64,000 bases of DNA from Porticoccus sp. W117 (GTDB taxonomy: Bacteria > Pseudomonadota > Gammaproteobacteria > Pseudomonadales > Porticoccaceae): the NCBI RefSeq assembly GCF_030341905.1, contig NZ_JATAAF010000002.1, positions 308,505 through 372,504 on the forward strand, written 5' to 3'. Position numbers and translations under genes: made by a program. Below the pieces are notes generated by a model that was not told where the DNA came from, made no database searches, and worked only from the letters and a program-made list of their open reading frames with translations. This document shows positions 35,051 through 44,458 of the stretch, piece after piece. Numbering within the stretch: position 1 is the first letter of the stretch; every line of letters starts with the position of its first letter.

Positions 35051-36909
35051 GTTCGACTACCTGTTGTGGCAATGAGCCGTTGTGCTTCGCTGTTTAGAAA
35101 GTCAGGCTTGAAACGCAATAACAACGTGGTGCCACCCAGTGAATTTTTTTGCAGTTTCAGTTGAGCATCCAGTTTGTGGGCGCGTTCCTGCAATATCACA
35201 ATGCCAAAGTGGTTTTCCTTTTCCGGATTTTCCGGGATGCCAATGCCGTTGTCTTCCAGCTCCATTTCGATGTCGCCGCTTTTTAGCTGGTGCAAACGCA
35301 GCCAGGCTTCCGGCGCCTGGGAGTGTTGTACTACATTTGATAGCCCCTCGCGGATGATCTGGAGCAAGTGAATCTCTTCATTTGGGGTTAATGGGCAGTG
35401 CTGAAGTTGGTAGTTAAGTTGGATATGGGTGCTACCGCGTTCGTTGAATTCGGCCACCGCTGAAGCGATACCATTGCCCAATTCCGCCTGCTCCGGTTTT
35501 AAGCGGAAGGTGGTGAGCAGGTCGCGCAGCTGGCGATAAGCGGTGTTTAAACCGGCCTGCAAATCATCCAGTGCCGAGAAAATCACTGCTTGTTCTGCGC
35601 CTCGCTGGTACAGCTTGCGAGTGCGGGCCACCTGCATTTTTTGATAGGACAGAGATTGCGCCAGGGAATCGTGCAGCTCCCTGGCAATCACCGCCCGCTC
35701 CTCCATCAGCAGCAGTTTTGCCGCCTGGTCCGCCTGGCGGGTAATACCGATGCTGCTGGCGATAATGTCGGTGATGGTATCCAGTAGCTGACGCTGGCTA
35801 TCGTCCAGAGTGCAGCCGTCTTCCGGCTCTACCAGAATATGGCCGTAGTGATCGGATTTGGTGGCCACCGCCACCTTGTGCAGGCGGGTGCCGTTGAGGC
35901 GAATGGAGTCGCCACTGTCCAGCTGTTTGGGCAGGCAGTCGTGGCAAGTGGGGGCGCTGCAAAAGGTCGGTTTGCCAGAGTGATCCGAGGTCAGGTATTG
36001 GTAGGCGTTATCGGCGCCTTCTTTGATCAGGCAAAAAATAACCCGCTTGATACCTGCGGCCTGTTGCAGGTTTTCCACCACCCTGGGCAGACGTTGTTGC
36101 AAATCCTGGGCGCTGCAATTGAGTTCCCTGGTGGATTCAAACAGCAGTTGCAGTGCCTGGTTGCTGCGTTGCAATTTGCGGGTTTTGTCTTCCACCCGTT
36201 GCCCCAGTTCGTTGTACAGCTGAGACAGTTCGGTGGCCATTTCGTTAAGGGTTTGGCACAGCAGGCCCAATTCGTCCGGGTGCTTGTAATCAAAGCGCGC
36301 CGACAAGTCTTTGGCCCCCAGCCGCTGCGCGGTATCCACCATATGGCGAAGGGGGGCCGCTACTTTGCGTTTGAGGGTATAAACGGTAATAAAAATGACC
36401 ACCAAAGTAACCGCCAGACTGAGTATCTGTACGGTGCGCAAAATACCAATTTTGGTTTCTGTATTTCTTTCCAGCAGTTTCACCATGGCATCGATTTCTG
36501 CCACAAACTGAGCTACCTGCTGCAGGTAGGCCGACACGTCCCCTTCAATAACCAGTGGCCGCAGCTCCTCGCGCCAGCGCTGGGCAATGGCCTGGTACGA
36601 GTTGCGCAATTCGTGGTTGCCCTGTGCTGTGGCGTTGGCCAGTTCCGAGCGCGCGTAGCGTTGTTCAAACTCGTTGGCCAGCGCGATTCGCTGCGGTTGC
36701 CGCAGGGTGGAGGATTGCAATTGTGAGGCAATGCGCCAGCTGTGCATGCGCAGGGAACCGGCATCGTTAATGGCAGCGGCGTCGCCACTGGTGGCGTCGG
36801 CAATCAGGGTGGAACTGACAATATTGATCAACACCATCAAGGCAATGCCGGCGACGGCCAGGGCAATGCGTCGGGTCAGTGGCCGGTGAATGGGGTAGCC
36901 GGTTTTCAT
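35047..36909 (-). CDS. narX: Nitrate/nitrite sensor histidine kinase NarX
   Basis: A 620-residue membrane kinase. There are two membrane helices (about 13-36 and 165-185) around a periplasmic helical domain that contains the nitrate-binding P-box (INDAGSLRMHSWRIASQ, residues 47-63). A HAMP linker, a GAF-like central region with a small Cys cluster (CSAPTCHDC) and a HisKA_3-type kinase domain follow; the phospho-acceptor His is in ARELHDSLAQS. The HATPase end has DNGIGIP. It phosphorylates NarL when nitrate binds. It diverges from narK across a 305-base regulatory region. Confidence 0.95.
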   Translation of the reverse strand: MKTGYPIHRPLTRRIALAVAGIALMVLINIVSSTLIADATSGDAAAINDAGSLRMHSWRIASQLQSSTLRQPQRIALANEFEQRYARSELANATAQGNHELRNSYQAIAQRWREELRPLVIEGDVSAYLQQVAQFVAEIDAMVKLLERNTETKIGILRTVQILSLAVTLVVIFITVYTLKRKVAAPLRHMVDTAQRLGAKDLSARFDYKHPDELGLLCQTLNEMATELSQLYNELGQRVEDKTRKLQRSNQALQLLFESTRELNCSAQDLQQRLPRVVENLQQAAGIKRVIFCLIKEGADNAYQYLTSDHSGKPTFCSAPTCHDCLPKQLDSGDSIRLNGTRLHKVAVATKSDHYGHILVEPEDGCTLDDSQRQLLDTITDIIASSIGITRQADQAAKLLLMEERAVIARELHDSLAQSLSYQKMQVARTRKLYQRGAEQAVIFSALDDLQAGLNTAYRQLRDLLTTFRLKPEQAELGNGIASAVAEFNERGSTHIQLNYQLQHCPLTPNEEIHLLQIIREGLSNVVQHSQAPEAWLRLHQLKSGDIEMELEDNGIGIPENPEKENHFGIVILQERAHKLDAQLKLQKNSLGGTTLLLRFKPDFLNSEAQRLIATTGSRT

Positions 36910-37071
36910 GGTGGCCTCGGTGAAAAATTTCTTTGTGGATATTCTGGGGGCTGAAAACCCGATCCGTTCACTCGTACCCCCAAAGAACCCACTCGCTGTT
37001 ATCGTTTCGGCGGTTCTCTCTTTTGAATAGCTAAATCGAATGAAATCAAATAGTTATCTTGCGTTATCAGC

Positions 37072-37087
37072 TACCACTTAAGTGGTA
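37072..37087. promoter_or_regulatory. Perfect NarL-type 7-2-7 binding site
   Basis: TACCACT-TA-AGTGGTA is a perfect 16-base palindrome that fits the known NarL/NarP consensus TACYYMT-NN-AKRRGTA at every position. Its centre lies about 94 bases before the narK start site predicted from the FNR-like element, a usual distance for NarL activation. Confidence 0.88.
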
Positions 37088-37125
37088 CGCAGTGGTTTTA
37101 TAGCAAAGCTACTGCCAGTAGCCAG

Positions 37126-37139
37126 TTGATTCAGGTCAT
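37126..37139. promoter_or_regulatory. Candidate FNR/Anr site and -10 of narK
   Basis: TTGAT-TCAG-GTCAT has one perfect FNR half-site and a weak second half (consensus TTGATNNNNATCAA). If it works at position -41.5, the transcript starts near 37174, and TTTAAT at 37162-37167 falls at the right place for a -10 element (five of six bases match TATAAT). The geometry supports it; the sequence alone would be weak. Confidence 0.5.
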
Positions 37140-37214
37140 GTTTGCCGCGGTGGTCATTTTCTTTAATGCCGTCAGCAATTTTTCTGACTGTGAAATTATG
37201 TACCGGAGGACAAC

Positions 37215-38831
37215 ATGTCCGATATTAAAAACTGGAACGTAGAAGATCCGGCCTTTTGGGAAAAAGAAGGCAAAAAAGTCGCCACCCGCAACCTGTGGAT
37301 TTCCATTCCCAGTTTGCTGTGTGGTTTTGCGGTGTGGCTGTACTGGGGAATTATCACGGTTCAGATGTTGAACCTGGGCTTCCCGTTTGCCAAGTCGGAG
37401 CTGTTTACGCTGATGGCCATTGCCGGTTTAACCGGTGCCACCTTGCGTATTCCCAGCAGCTTTTTTGTTCGCCTTTGTGGCGGGCGCAATACCATCTTCT
37501 TTACCACGGCGCTGCTGATTATTCCGGCGCTGGGTGCCGGTATGGCGCTGAGCAACCCCGACACGCCACTGTGGCAATTCCAGTTGCTGGCGCTGTTGTC
37601 CGGTTTTGGTGGCGGTAACTTCGCCAGCTCCATGTCCAATATCAGCTTTTTTTACCCGAAAAAAATGCAAGGGTTGGCGCTTGGTTTGAATGCCGGCCTG
37701 GGGAATTTTGGTGTCACCACCATGCAGATTCTGGTACCACTGGTGATGACCTTTGGCCTGTTCGGTGCAATGGGTGGTGAATCCCGTGAATTGGTGAATA
37801 CCTCCGGCACTCTGATCGGCAAAATTCCCGCCGGTTCAGAAACCTGGATTCAAAACGCCGGTTTGGTGTGGTTGTTGTTCCTGGTGCCGCTGGCGTTCTT
37901 CGGCTGGTTCGGCATGAACAATATCCGCACTCAGGAAGTGTCACCGGATATTGGCAACCCGGTAAATTCCTTTTCCATTATTACCGGCATGTTGTTGATT
38001 GGTTTCTTAACTGCGGCTTCTGGCCTGTGGATGATGTTGCCGGAAAGCGCCAACGGCTCCGGCTGGGGTGTGCCCAAAGAAATCGTATTGTTGTTTGTGA
38101 TTACCGCCACTGTGCTGCTGCTGAAAATGTTGCCAGGGCAGGTGGGCAGCAACCTCAAGCGCCAGTACAAAATTTTCGGCAACAAACACACCTGGGCCAT
38201 GAGCGTTATTTACACCATGACTTTCGGCTCCTTTATCGGTTACTCCGCCGCCTTCGCCCTGTGCATCAAAGTGGTGTTTGGCTTTAGCCATGTGGTGGGC
38301 GCCGACGGTGTGATGACTCACGACACCATCAACGCCAATGGCCCCAGCGCCCTGATGTACGCCTGGATGGGCCCCTTTATCGGCGCGCTGATTCGCCCTC
38401 TGGGTGGTTGGGTGTCGGACAAAATTGGCGGTGCCAAAGTTACCCAGATCATTTCCTTTGTGATGGTTGGCTGTGCACTGGGTGTGGCTTATTACCTGAA
38501 GCAGGCCTACGCCTCTGCCACGCCGGAAGATTATTTCGTGCCGTTCTTTGTGCTGTTCCTGGTGCTGTTCGCTGCCACCGGTATTGGCAACGGTTCCACC
38601 TTCCGCACCATCGCCATGGTATTCCCCAAAGAGCAGGCAGGCCCGGTACTGGGTTGGACTTCTGCAGTAGCCGCCTACGGTGCCTTCTACATCCCCAAAG
38701 TGTTCGGTGAGCAGATTAAAGCCACCACTCCGGAAGCGGCATTGATCGGCTTCGCCATCTTCTACGGGGTGTGCATCTTGATTAACTGGTGGTTCTACCT
38801 GCGGAAAAACGGGGAGTTTTATAACCCGTAA
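37215..38831 (+). CDS. narK: Nitrate/nitrite transporter, NarK2 (E. coli NarK-like) type
   Basis: A 538-residue major facilitator protein with about twelve helices. The N-terminus (FWEKEGKKVATRNLWISIP) and the nitrate signature regions (FASSMSNISFFYPK, GLNAGLGNFGV) match the NarK group that exchanges nitrate for nitrite across the inner membrane. GGAGG precedes the ATG by about 6 bases. The reductase operon follows 164 bases downstream with a REP-like palindrome in the gap and no terminator with a T-run, so narK and narGHJI may share a message. The control region upstream carries NarL and FNR-type sites. Confidence 0.93.
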   Translation: MSDIKNWNVEDPAFWEKEGKKVATRNLWISIPSLLCGFAVWLYWGIITVQMLNLGFPFAKSELFTLMAIAGLTGATLRIPSSFFVRLCGGRNTIFFTTALLIIPALGAGMALSNPDTPLWQFQLLALLSGFGGGNFASSMSNISFFYPKKMQGLALGLNAGLGNFGVTTMQILVPLVMTFGLFGAMGGESRELVNTSGTLIGKIPAGSETWIQNAGLVWLLFLVPLAFFGWFGMNNIRTQEVSPDIGNPVNSFSIITGMLLIGFLTAASGLWMMLPESANGSGWGVPKEIVLLFVITATVLLLKMLPGQVGSNLKRQYKIFGNKHTWAMSVIYTMTFGSFIGYSAAFALCIKVVFGFSHVVGADGVMTHDTINANGPSALMYAWMGPFIGALIRPLGGWVSDKIGGAKVTQIISFVMVGCALGVAYYLKQAYASATPEDYFVPFFVLFLVLFAATGIGNGSTFRTIAMVFPKEQAGPVLGWTSAVAAYGAFYIPKVFGEQIKATTPEAALIGFAIFYGVCILINWWFYLRKNGEFYNP

Positions 38832-38850
38832 AACGGGATAGGGAATAACC

Positions 38851-38964
38851 CTGTAGGTCGGCCTTTAGGCCGACAAGAAAAGAGGTTCAACGCTGATTCG
38901 TTGTCGGGCTAAAGCCCGACCTACAGGAGCTCCGGTTTTAGCGTGCGACGTCAGACGTGCGACC
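38851..38964. repeat. REP-like palindromic repeat between narK and narG
   Basis: CTGTAGGTCGG at 38851 and CCGACCTACAG ending at 38926 are perfect inverted ends of a 76-base unit made of two hairpins (GTCGGCC-TTTA-GGCCGAC and GTCGGGC-TAAA-GCCCGAC). A second motif (TGCGACGTCAGACGTGCGAC, 38944-38963) follows. Related sequence recurs at 46986-47067. Confidence 0.85.
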
Positions 38965-38995
38965 AACAAAACAGAAAACGACACGGTGCAAAACC

Positions 38996-41900
38996 ATGAG
39001 TCATTTACTAGACAGATTACAGTTCTTCAAACGCAAGCAAAGCGAATTTTCCAACGGCCACGGCGAGGTGACTCGCGAAAGCCGGGAGTGGGAAAACAGC
39101 TACCGCCAGCGCTGGCAGCACGACAAGGTCGTGCGCTCCACTCATGGCGTTAACTGCACTGGCTCCTGTAGCTGGAAAATTTATGTCAAAAACGGCCTGA
39201 TTACCTGGGAAACCCAGCAGACCGATTACCCTCGCACTCGCCCGGAATTGCCCAACCACGAGCCCCGTGGTTGCCCCCGTGGCGCCAGTTACTCCTGGTA
39301 CATCTACAGCGCCAACCGTTTGAAATACCCGATGGTGCGCAAACCGCTGCTGAAATTGTGGCGCGAAGCACGCAAGCACTACGACAATCCCATGGAAGCC
39401 TGGGCCTCTATTGTTGAAGACAAGGAAAAAGCTGAGAGCTACAAATCCAAGCGCGGCATGGGCGGCATGGTGCGTTCCTCCTGGAACGAAGTGAACGAAA
39501 TTATCGCCTCCGCCAATGTATACACCGCCAAGAAATTTGGCCCTGACCGCATTATCGGCTTCTCACCCATTCCCGCCATGTCCATGGTGTCCTACGCCGC
39601 CGGTTCCCGTTATATGTCGCTGATTGGCGGCGTGTGCATGAGTTTTTACGACTGGTATTGCGACCTGCCGCCGTCCTCACCCATGGTATGGGGCGAACAG
39701 ACCGACGTGCCGGAATCCGCCGATTGGTACAACTCCAACTACATTATTGCCTGGGGCTCCAACGTGCCCCAGACCCGCACCCCGGACGCCCACTTCTTTA
39801 CCGAAGTGCGCTACAAGGGCGCCAAAACCGTGGCCATTACCCCGGACTTTTCCGAAGTGGCCAAGCTCACCGACCAGTGGCTCAACCCCAAGCAGGGCAC
39901 CGATGCCGCCATCGGTATGGCGTTTGGCCATGTGATTTTGAAAGAATTTCACCTGGAAAACCCCAGCGAATACTTTACCGATTACGTGCGCCGCTACTCC
40001 GATATGCCCATGCTGGTGCTGCTGGAAAAAGACGGCGAAAACAACCACCTGAAAAGCACTCGCTTCCTGCGTGCTTCTGATCTGGCGGACAACCTGGGGC
40101 AAGACAACAACCCGGATTGGAAAACCATTGCTATCGATGAAAACGACGGCCAGTTGGTTTCACCACAAGGCGCCATTGGCTACCGTTGGGGCGAAGAAGG
40201 GCAGGGCAAGTGGAATATCGAAGCCCGCGAAGGTGGCGAGGGCAAAGACACCAAGCTGCAGCTCTCTCTCATTGGTGACGAAGTGGCCGAAGTTGGCTTC
40301 CCGTACTTTGCCGGTGAAGAGCACGAATTCTGGCAGCACAAAGAGGGTGACGACATTCAGGTACGCAACGTTCCCTGTCGCACTTTGAAACTGGCGGATG
40401 GTTCTGAGGCCAAAGTCGCCACCGTGTACGACCTGATGATGGCCAACTACGCCATTGACCGTGGCTTGGGTGGCGGTAACGTGGCCAGCAGCTACGACGA
40501 CGAAAACATCCCCTACACCCCCGCCTGGCAGGAAAAAATCACCGGCGTCAGCCGCGACAAAGTGATTCAGGTGGCCCGTGAATTTGCCACCACCGCCGAC
40601 AAAACCAAAGGCAAGGCCATGGTGATTGTCGGTGCCGCCATGAATCACTGGTACCACATGGACATGAACTATCGCGGCCTGATCAATATGTTGATTATGT
40701 GCGGCTGTGTGGGCCAGTCCGGCGGTGGCTGGGCGCACTATGTGGGCCAGGAAAAGCTGCGCCCGCAAACCGGCTGGTTGCCGCTGGCGTTTGGTCTGGA
40801 TTGGCACCGCCCACCGCGCCATATGAACTCCACTTCGTTCTTCTACAACCACAGCTCCCAGTGGCGTCACGAAAAAGTCAGCATCCACGAAGTGCTGTCG
40901 CCTCAGGCGGACAAATCCGACTACCCGGAAGCGATGCTGGACTACAACATCAAAGCCGAACGTATGGGCTGGCTGCCCAGTGCCCCGCAGATCAACCGCA
41001 ACCCACTGGATGTAACACGGGCTGCGGCAGAGGCGGGCATGGACCCGAAAGACTACCTGGTGCAGCAGCTGAAAAGTGGCGATATTCAGTTCGCCGCCGA
41101 ACAGCCGGACAACCCGGACAACTTCCCGCGCAACCTGTTTATCTGGCGTTCCAACCTGCTCGGTTCTTCCGGCAAGGGCCACGAGTACATGCTCAAGTAC
41201 CTGCTGGGCACCAAAAACGGCGTCATGAACGAAGACAACAAAAAGCGCGGCAACGGCGTGATTCCCGAAGAAGCGGAGTGGGTGGACGAAGGCGCGCAGG
41301 GCAAGCTGGATCTGGTGACTACCCTGGACTTCCGCATGTCCTCCACCTGCATGTATTCCGACATCGTGTTGCCCACCGCTACCTGGTACGAAAAGGACGA
41401 CCTGAATACGTCGGACATGCACCCCTTTATTCACCCGCTGTCGAAAGCCGCCGACCCGGCATGGGAAGCGCGCTCCGACTGGCAGATTTACAAAGGTATC
41501 GCCAAGGCGTTCTCGGAAGTGGCCGCCGCCAACAACAACCTGGGGGTAGAGAAAGACATCGTCACCGTGCCGATGCTCCACGACACCCCGGGGGAGCTGG
41601 CGCAACCCTTCGATGTGAAGGATTGGAAACACGGCGAGTGCGACCTGGTGCCCGGCAAAACCGCCCCCAACATGGTGGTGGTGGAGCGGGATTACCCCAA
41701 CACCTACAAGAAGTTCACCTCCGTTGGCCCGCTGCTGGAAAAACTCGGCAACGGCGGCAAGGGCATCAGCTGGAACACCGACGAAGAAGTAGACCTGCTA
41801 CGTGAACTGAATTACGTGGATCACGAAGAAGGTGTTTCCCAGGGGCAGCCAAAAATTGAAACCGCCATCGACGCCGCCGAAGTGGTGCTGTCACTGGCGC

Positions 41901-42790
41901 CGGAAACCAACGGCAACGTATCGGTAAAAGCCTGGGACGCTCTGGGCAAAGTCACCGGCCGCGACCACAAGCACCTGGCGGAACCCAAGCACGAAGAGAA
42001 AATTCGCTTCCGGGATATTCAGGCCCAGCCGCGCAAGATTATTTCATCGCCCACCTGGTCCGGCTTGGAAGACGAACACGTCAGCTACAACGCCGGCTAT
42101 ACCAACGTCCACGAACTGATTCCCTGGCGCACCATCACTGGCCGCCAGCAGTTCTACCAGGATCACAAATGGATGCAGGCGTTTGGCGAGCAGATGATTA
42201 GCTACCGGCCGCCCATCAAAACCAAAACCACCAAACTGGTGAAGGGCACTAAGCCCAACGGCAATAAGGAAATCGAGCTGAACTGGATTACCCCGCACCA
42301 GAAGTGGGGTATTCACTCAACGTACTCCGACAATCTGCTGATGCTCACACTGTCTCGCGGTGGCCCGATTATCTGGATGTCGGAAGTGGACGCGCAAAAA
42401 GCGGATATCGAAGATAACGACTGGGTGGAAGTTTTTAACGCCAACGGCGCCATCGCTTGTCGCGCAGTTGTAAGCCAGCGGGTCAATGAAGGCATGGTGA
42501 TGATGTACCACGCCCAGGAGCGCATCGTGAATATTCCCGGTTCGGAAATGACCGGTACACGCGGCGGCCACCACAACTCGGTGACTCGTGTGGTAATGAA
42601 ACCCACCCACATGATCGGCGGTTACGCGCAACAGTCCTACGGTTTTAACTACTACGGCACAGTGGGCTGTAACCGCGATGAAATGGTGGTAGTCCGCAAG
42701 ATGGACAAAGTGGACTGGCTAGACGACGACCAGTATCCGAGCGGCGGTGATTTACCTCGCCGGGTGCCCAACAGCATTGAGGAGGCGTAA
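38996..42790 (+). CDS. narG: Respiratory nitrate reductase, alpha subunit
   Basis: A 1264-residue molybdoenzyme that reduces nitrate to nitrite on the cytoplasmic side of the inner membrane. ATG 38996 (MSHLLDRLQ) is chosen over 38957 because it gives the family N-terminus and places the iron-sulfur FS0 ligands at H50, C54, C58 and C93, as in the E. coli enzyme. The molybdenum-ligand Asp lies in YDWYCDLPPSSPMVWG. No strong ribosome binding site precedes it. There is no Tat motif, as normal for NarG. narH follows after 2 bases. The enzyme needs bis-MGD cofactor, and mobB lies downstream. Confidence 0.98.
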   Translation: MSHLLDRLQFFKRKQSEFSNGHGEVTRESREWENSYRQRWQHDKVVRSTHGVNCTGSCSWKIYVKNGLITWETQQTDYPRTRPELPNHEPRGCPRGASYSWYIYSANRLKYPMVRKPLLKLWREARKHYDNPMEAWASIVEDKEKAESYKSKRGMGGMVRSSWNEVNEIIASANVYTAKKFGPDRIIGFSPIPAMSMVSYAAGSRYMSLIGGVCMSFYDWYCDLPPSSPMVWGEQTDVPESADWYNSNYIIAWGSNVPQTRTPDAHFFTEVRYKGAKTVAITPDFSEVAKLTDQWLNPKQGTDAAIGMAFGHVILKEFHLENPSEYFTDYVRRYSDMPMLVLLEKDGENNHLKSTRFLRASDLADNLGQDNNPDWKTIAIDENDGQLVSPQGAIGYRWGEEGQGKWNIEAREGGEGKDTKLQLSLIGDEVAEVGFPYFAGEEHEFWQHKEGDDIQVRNVPCRTLKLADGSEAKVATVYDLMMANYAIDRGLGGGNVASSYDDENIPYTPAWQEKITGVSRDKVIQVAREFATTADKTKGKAMVIVGAAMNHWYHMDMNYRGLINMLIMCGCVGQSGGGWAHYVGQEKLRPQTGWLPLAFGLDWHRPPRHMNSTSFFYNHSSQWRHEKVSIHEVLSPQADKSDYPEAMLDYNIKAERMGWLPSAPQINRNPLDVTRAAAEAGMDPKDYLVQQLKSGDIQFAAEQPDNPDNFPRNLFIWRSNLLGSSGKGHEYMLKYLLGTKNGVMNEDNKKRGNGVIPEEAEWVDEGAQGKLDLVTTLDFRMSSTCMYSDIVLPTATWYEKDDLNTSDMHPFIHPLSKAADPAWEARSDWQIYKGIAKAFSEVAAANNNLGVEKDIVTVPMLHDTPGELAQPFDVKDWKHGECDLVPGKTAPNMVVVERDYPNTYKKFTSVGPLLEKLGNGGKGISWNTDEEVDLLRELNYVDHEEGVSQGQPKIETAIDAAEVVLSLAPETNGNVSVKAWDALGKVTGRDHKHLAEPKHEEKIRFRDIQAQPRKIISSPTWSGLEDEHVSYNAGYTNVHELIPWRTITGRQQFYQDHKWMQAFGEQMISYRPPIKTKTTKLVKGTKPNGNKEIELNWITPHQKWGIHSTYSDNLLMLTLSRGGPIIWMSEVDAQKADIEDNDWVEVFNANGAIACRAVVSQRVNEGMVMMYHAQERIVNIPGSEMTGTRGGHHNSVTRVVMKPTHMIGGYAQQSYGFNYYGTVGCNRDEMVVVRKMDKVDWLDDDQYPSGGDLPRRVPNSIEEA

Positions 42791-42792
42791 CC

Positions 42793-44331
42793 ATGAAAAT
42801 CAGATCTCAAATAGGAATGGTGCTCAACCTCGATAAATGCATCGGTTGTCACACCTGTTCCATCACTTGTAAAAATGTATGGACCTCTCGCGAAGGCATG
42901 GAATACGCTTGGTTTAACAACGTGGAAACCAAGCCCGGTATTGGTTACCCGAAAGAGTGGGAAAACCAGGAGAAATGGAAAGGCGGTTGGGTACGCAATA
43001 AAGACGGTTCCATTAATCCACGCATTGGCAGTAAGCTGAAAGTGCTGGGTAATATTTTCAGTAATCCGGATTTGCCGGAAATCGACGATTACTACGAACC
43101 GTTCGATTTCGATTACCAGCACCTGCACAGTGCACCTACCTCCAAGCACCAGCCCATTGCCAGACCGCGCTCTGTTGTGTCTGGTAAACGCATGGAAAAA
43201 ATTGAATGGGGCCCTAACTGGGAAGAAATTCTCGGCACCGAATTCGCCAAACGCTCGAAGGATAAAAACTTCGACAACGTGCAAAAAGAAATTTATGGCG
43301 AGTTCGAAAACACCTTCATGATGTACATGCCACGGCTGTGTGAACACTGTCTGAACCCGGCTTGTGTTGCTTCCTGCCCGTCCGGTGCAATCTACAAGCG
43401 TGAGGAAGATGGCATTGTTCTGATCGACCAGGACAAGTGTCGGGGCTGGCGCATGTGCATCAGTGGTTGCCCCTACAAGAAAATTTACTTCAACTGGAAA
43501 TCCGGCAAGTCTGAAAAGTGTATTTTCTGTTACCCGCGTATTGAATCTGGCCAGCCGACAGTGTGCTCAGAAACTTGTGTAGGCCGCATTCGCTACCTGG
43601 GTGTGATGCTGTACGACGCCGACAAAATTGGCGAAGCCGCCAGCACTGCTCACGATGAAGACCTGTACAACCAGCAACTGGATGTGTTCCTCGATCCGTT
43701 CGACCCGGAAGTGATCGAACAGGCGCGCAAAGATGGCATTCCGGATTCTGTACTGGATGCTGCGCAAATGTCGCCAGTGTACAAGCTGGCCATGGATTGG
43801 AAGTTGGCGCTGCCATTGCACCCGGAATACCGCACTTTGCCAATGGTTTGGTATGTACCGCCGCTGTCGCCGATTCAATCCGCCGCTGAAAAGGGCAGCA
43901 TCGGCATGGACGGAGTTATTCCCGATGTGAAATCCCTGCGCATCCCAGTGAAATACTTGGCCAATATGCTCACCGCCGGTGATGAAAAACCGGTGGTGGA
44001 AGCGCTGGAAAAACTGCTGGCCATGCGCGCCTATAAGCGTGCAGAGCATGTGGATGGAACAGAAGATTTGCAGGTGCTGGAACAGGCAGGTTTGACTAAA
44101 AAACAGGCGGAGGAAATGTATCGCTACCTGGCCATTGCCAACTACGAAGACCGCTTTGTGATTCCCACCGCGCACCGTGAGGATGCATTGGTAGACGCCT
44201 ACGCAGAGCGGGGCGGTTGCGGCTTCAGCTTTGGCAACGGCTGCTCTGGTGCCAACGACCACAACATGTTCGGTACCAAAAAAACCAACCGTCGCGATGT
44301 GTTGAAGACGGTTCAGGTTTGGGAGGAATGA
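42793..44331 (+). CDS. narH: Respiratory nitrate reductase, beta (iron-sulfur) subunit
   Basis: A 512-residue electron-transfer subunit. Four Cys groups are visible: CIGCHTCSITC at 16-26, CEHCLNPACVASCP, CRGWRMCISGCP (the Trp in place of a Cys marks the [3Fe-4S] cluster) and CIFCYPRIESGQPTVCSETC. It carries electrons from the NarI haems to NarG. ATG 42793 lies 2 bases after the narG stop. A REP-like unit separates it from narJ. Confidence 0.98.
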   Translation: MKIRSQIGMVLNLDKCIGCHTCSITCKNVWTSREGMEYAWFNNVETKPGIGYPKEWENQEKWKGGWVRNKDGSINPRIGSKLKVLGNIFSNPDLPEIDDYYEPFDFDYQHLHSAPTSKHQPIARPRSVVSGKRMEKIEWGPNWEEILGTEFAKRSKDKNFDNVQKEIYGEFENTFMMYMPRLCEHCLNPACVASCPSGAIYKREEDGIVLIDQDKCRGWRMCISGCPYKKIYFNWKSGKSEKCIFCYPRIESGQPTVCSETCVGRIRYLGVMLYDADKIGEAASTAHDEDLYNQQLDVFLDPFDPEVIEQARKDGIPDSVLDAAQMSPVYKLAMDWKLALPLHPEYRTLPMVWYVPPLSPIQSAAEKGSIGMDGVIPDVKSLRIPVKYLANMLTAGDEKPVVEALEKLLAMRAYKRAEHVDGTEDLQVLEQAGLTKKQAEEMYRYLAIANYEDRFVIPTAHREDALVDAYAERGGCGFSFGNGCSGANDHNMFGTKKTNRRDVLKTVQVWEE

Positions 44332-44352
44332 TGATGTCAATAATCTCTCAAC

Positions 44353-44433
44353 CCGTAGGGCGGATTAGCGCCAGCGTAATCCGCCGCCACACAGAAACTG
44401 GTGGATTACGCCTACGGCTAATCCACCCTACGG
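44353..44433. repeat. REP-like palindrome between narH and narJ
   Basis: CCGTAGGGCGGATTAGC at the left pairs with GGCTAATCCACCCTACGG at the right around a smaller inner hairpin. The same family occurs at 50084-50176. As a hairpin inside the operon it may affect transcript stability between narGH and narJI. Confidence 0.85.
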
Positions 44434-44458
44434 TCTGCCCAAGCGAGGAGGGTGTGTA

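Larger units (their letters stand above)
36910..37214. promoter_or_regulatory. Divergent narXL / narK-narGHJI control region
   Basis: 305 bases without a gene. It holds a perfect NarL 7-2-7 site (37072-37087), an FNR-like half-conserved site (37126-37139), a likely -10 element (37162-37167) and the narK ribosome binding site GGAGG (37206-37210 region). A single NarL-like heptamer (TACCCCC) lies near 36976, closer to narX. Sites are described separately below. Confidence 0.7.
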
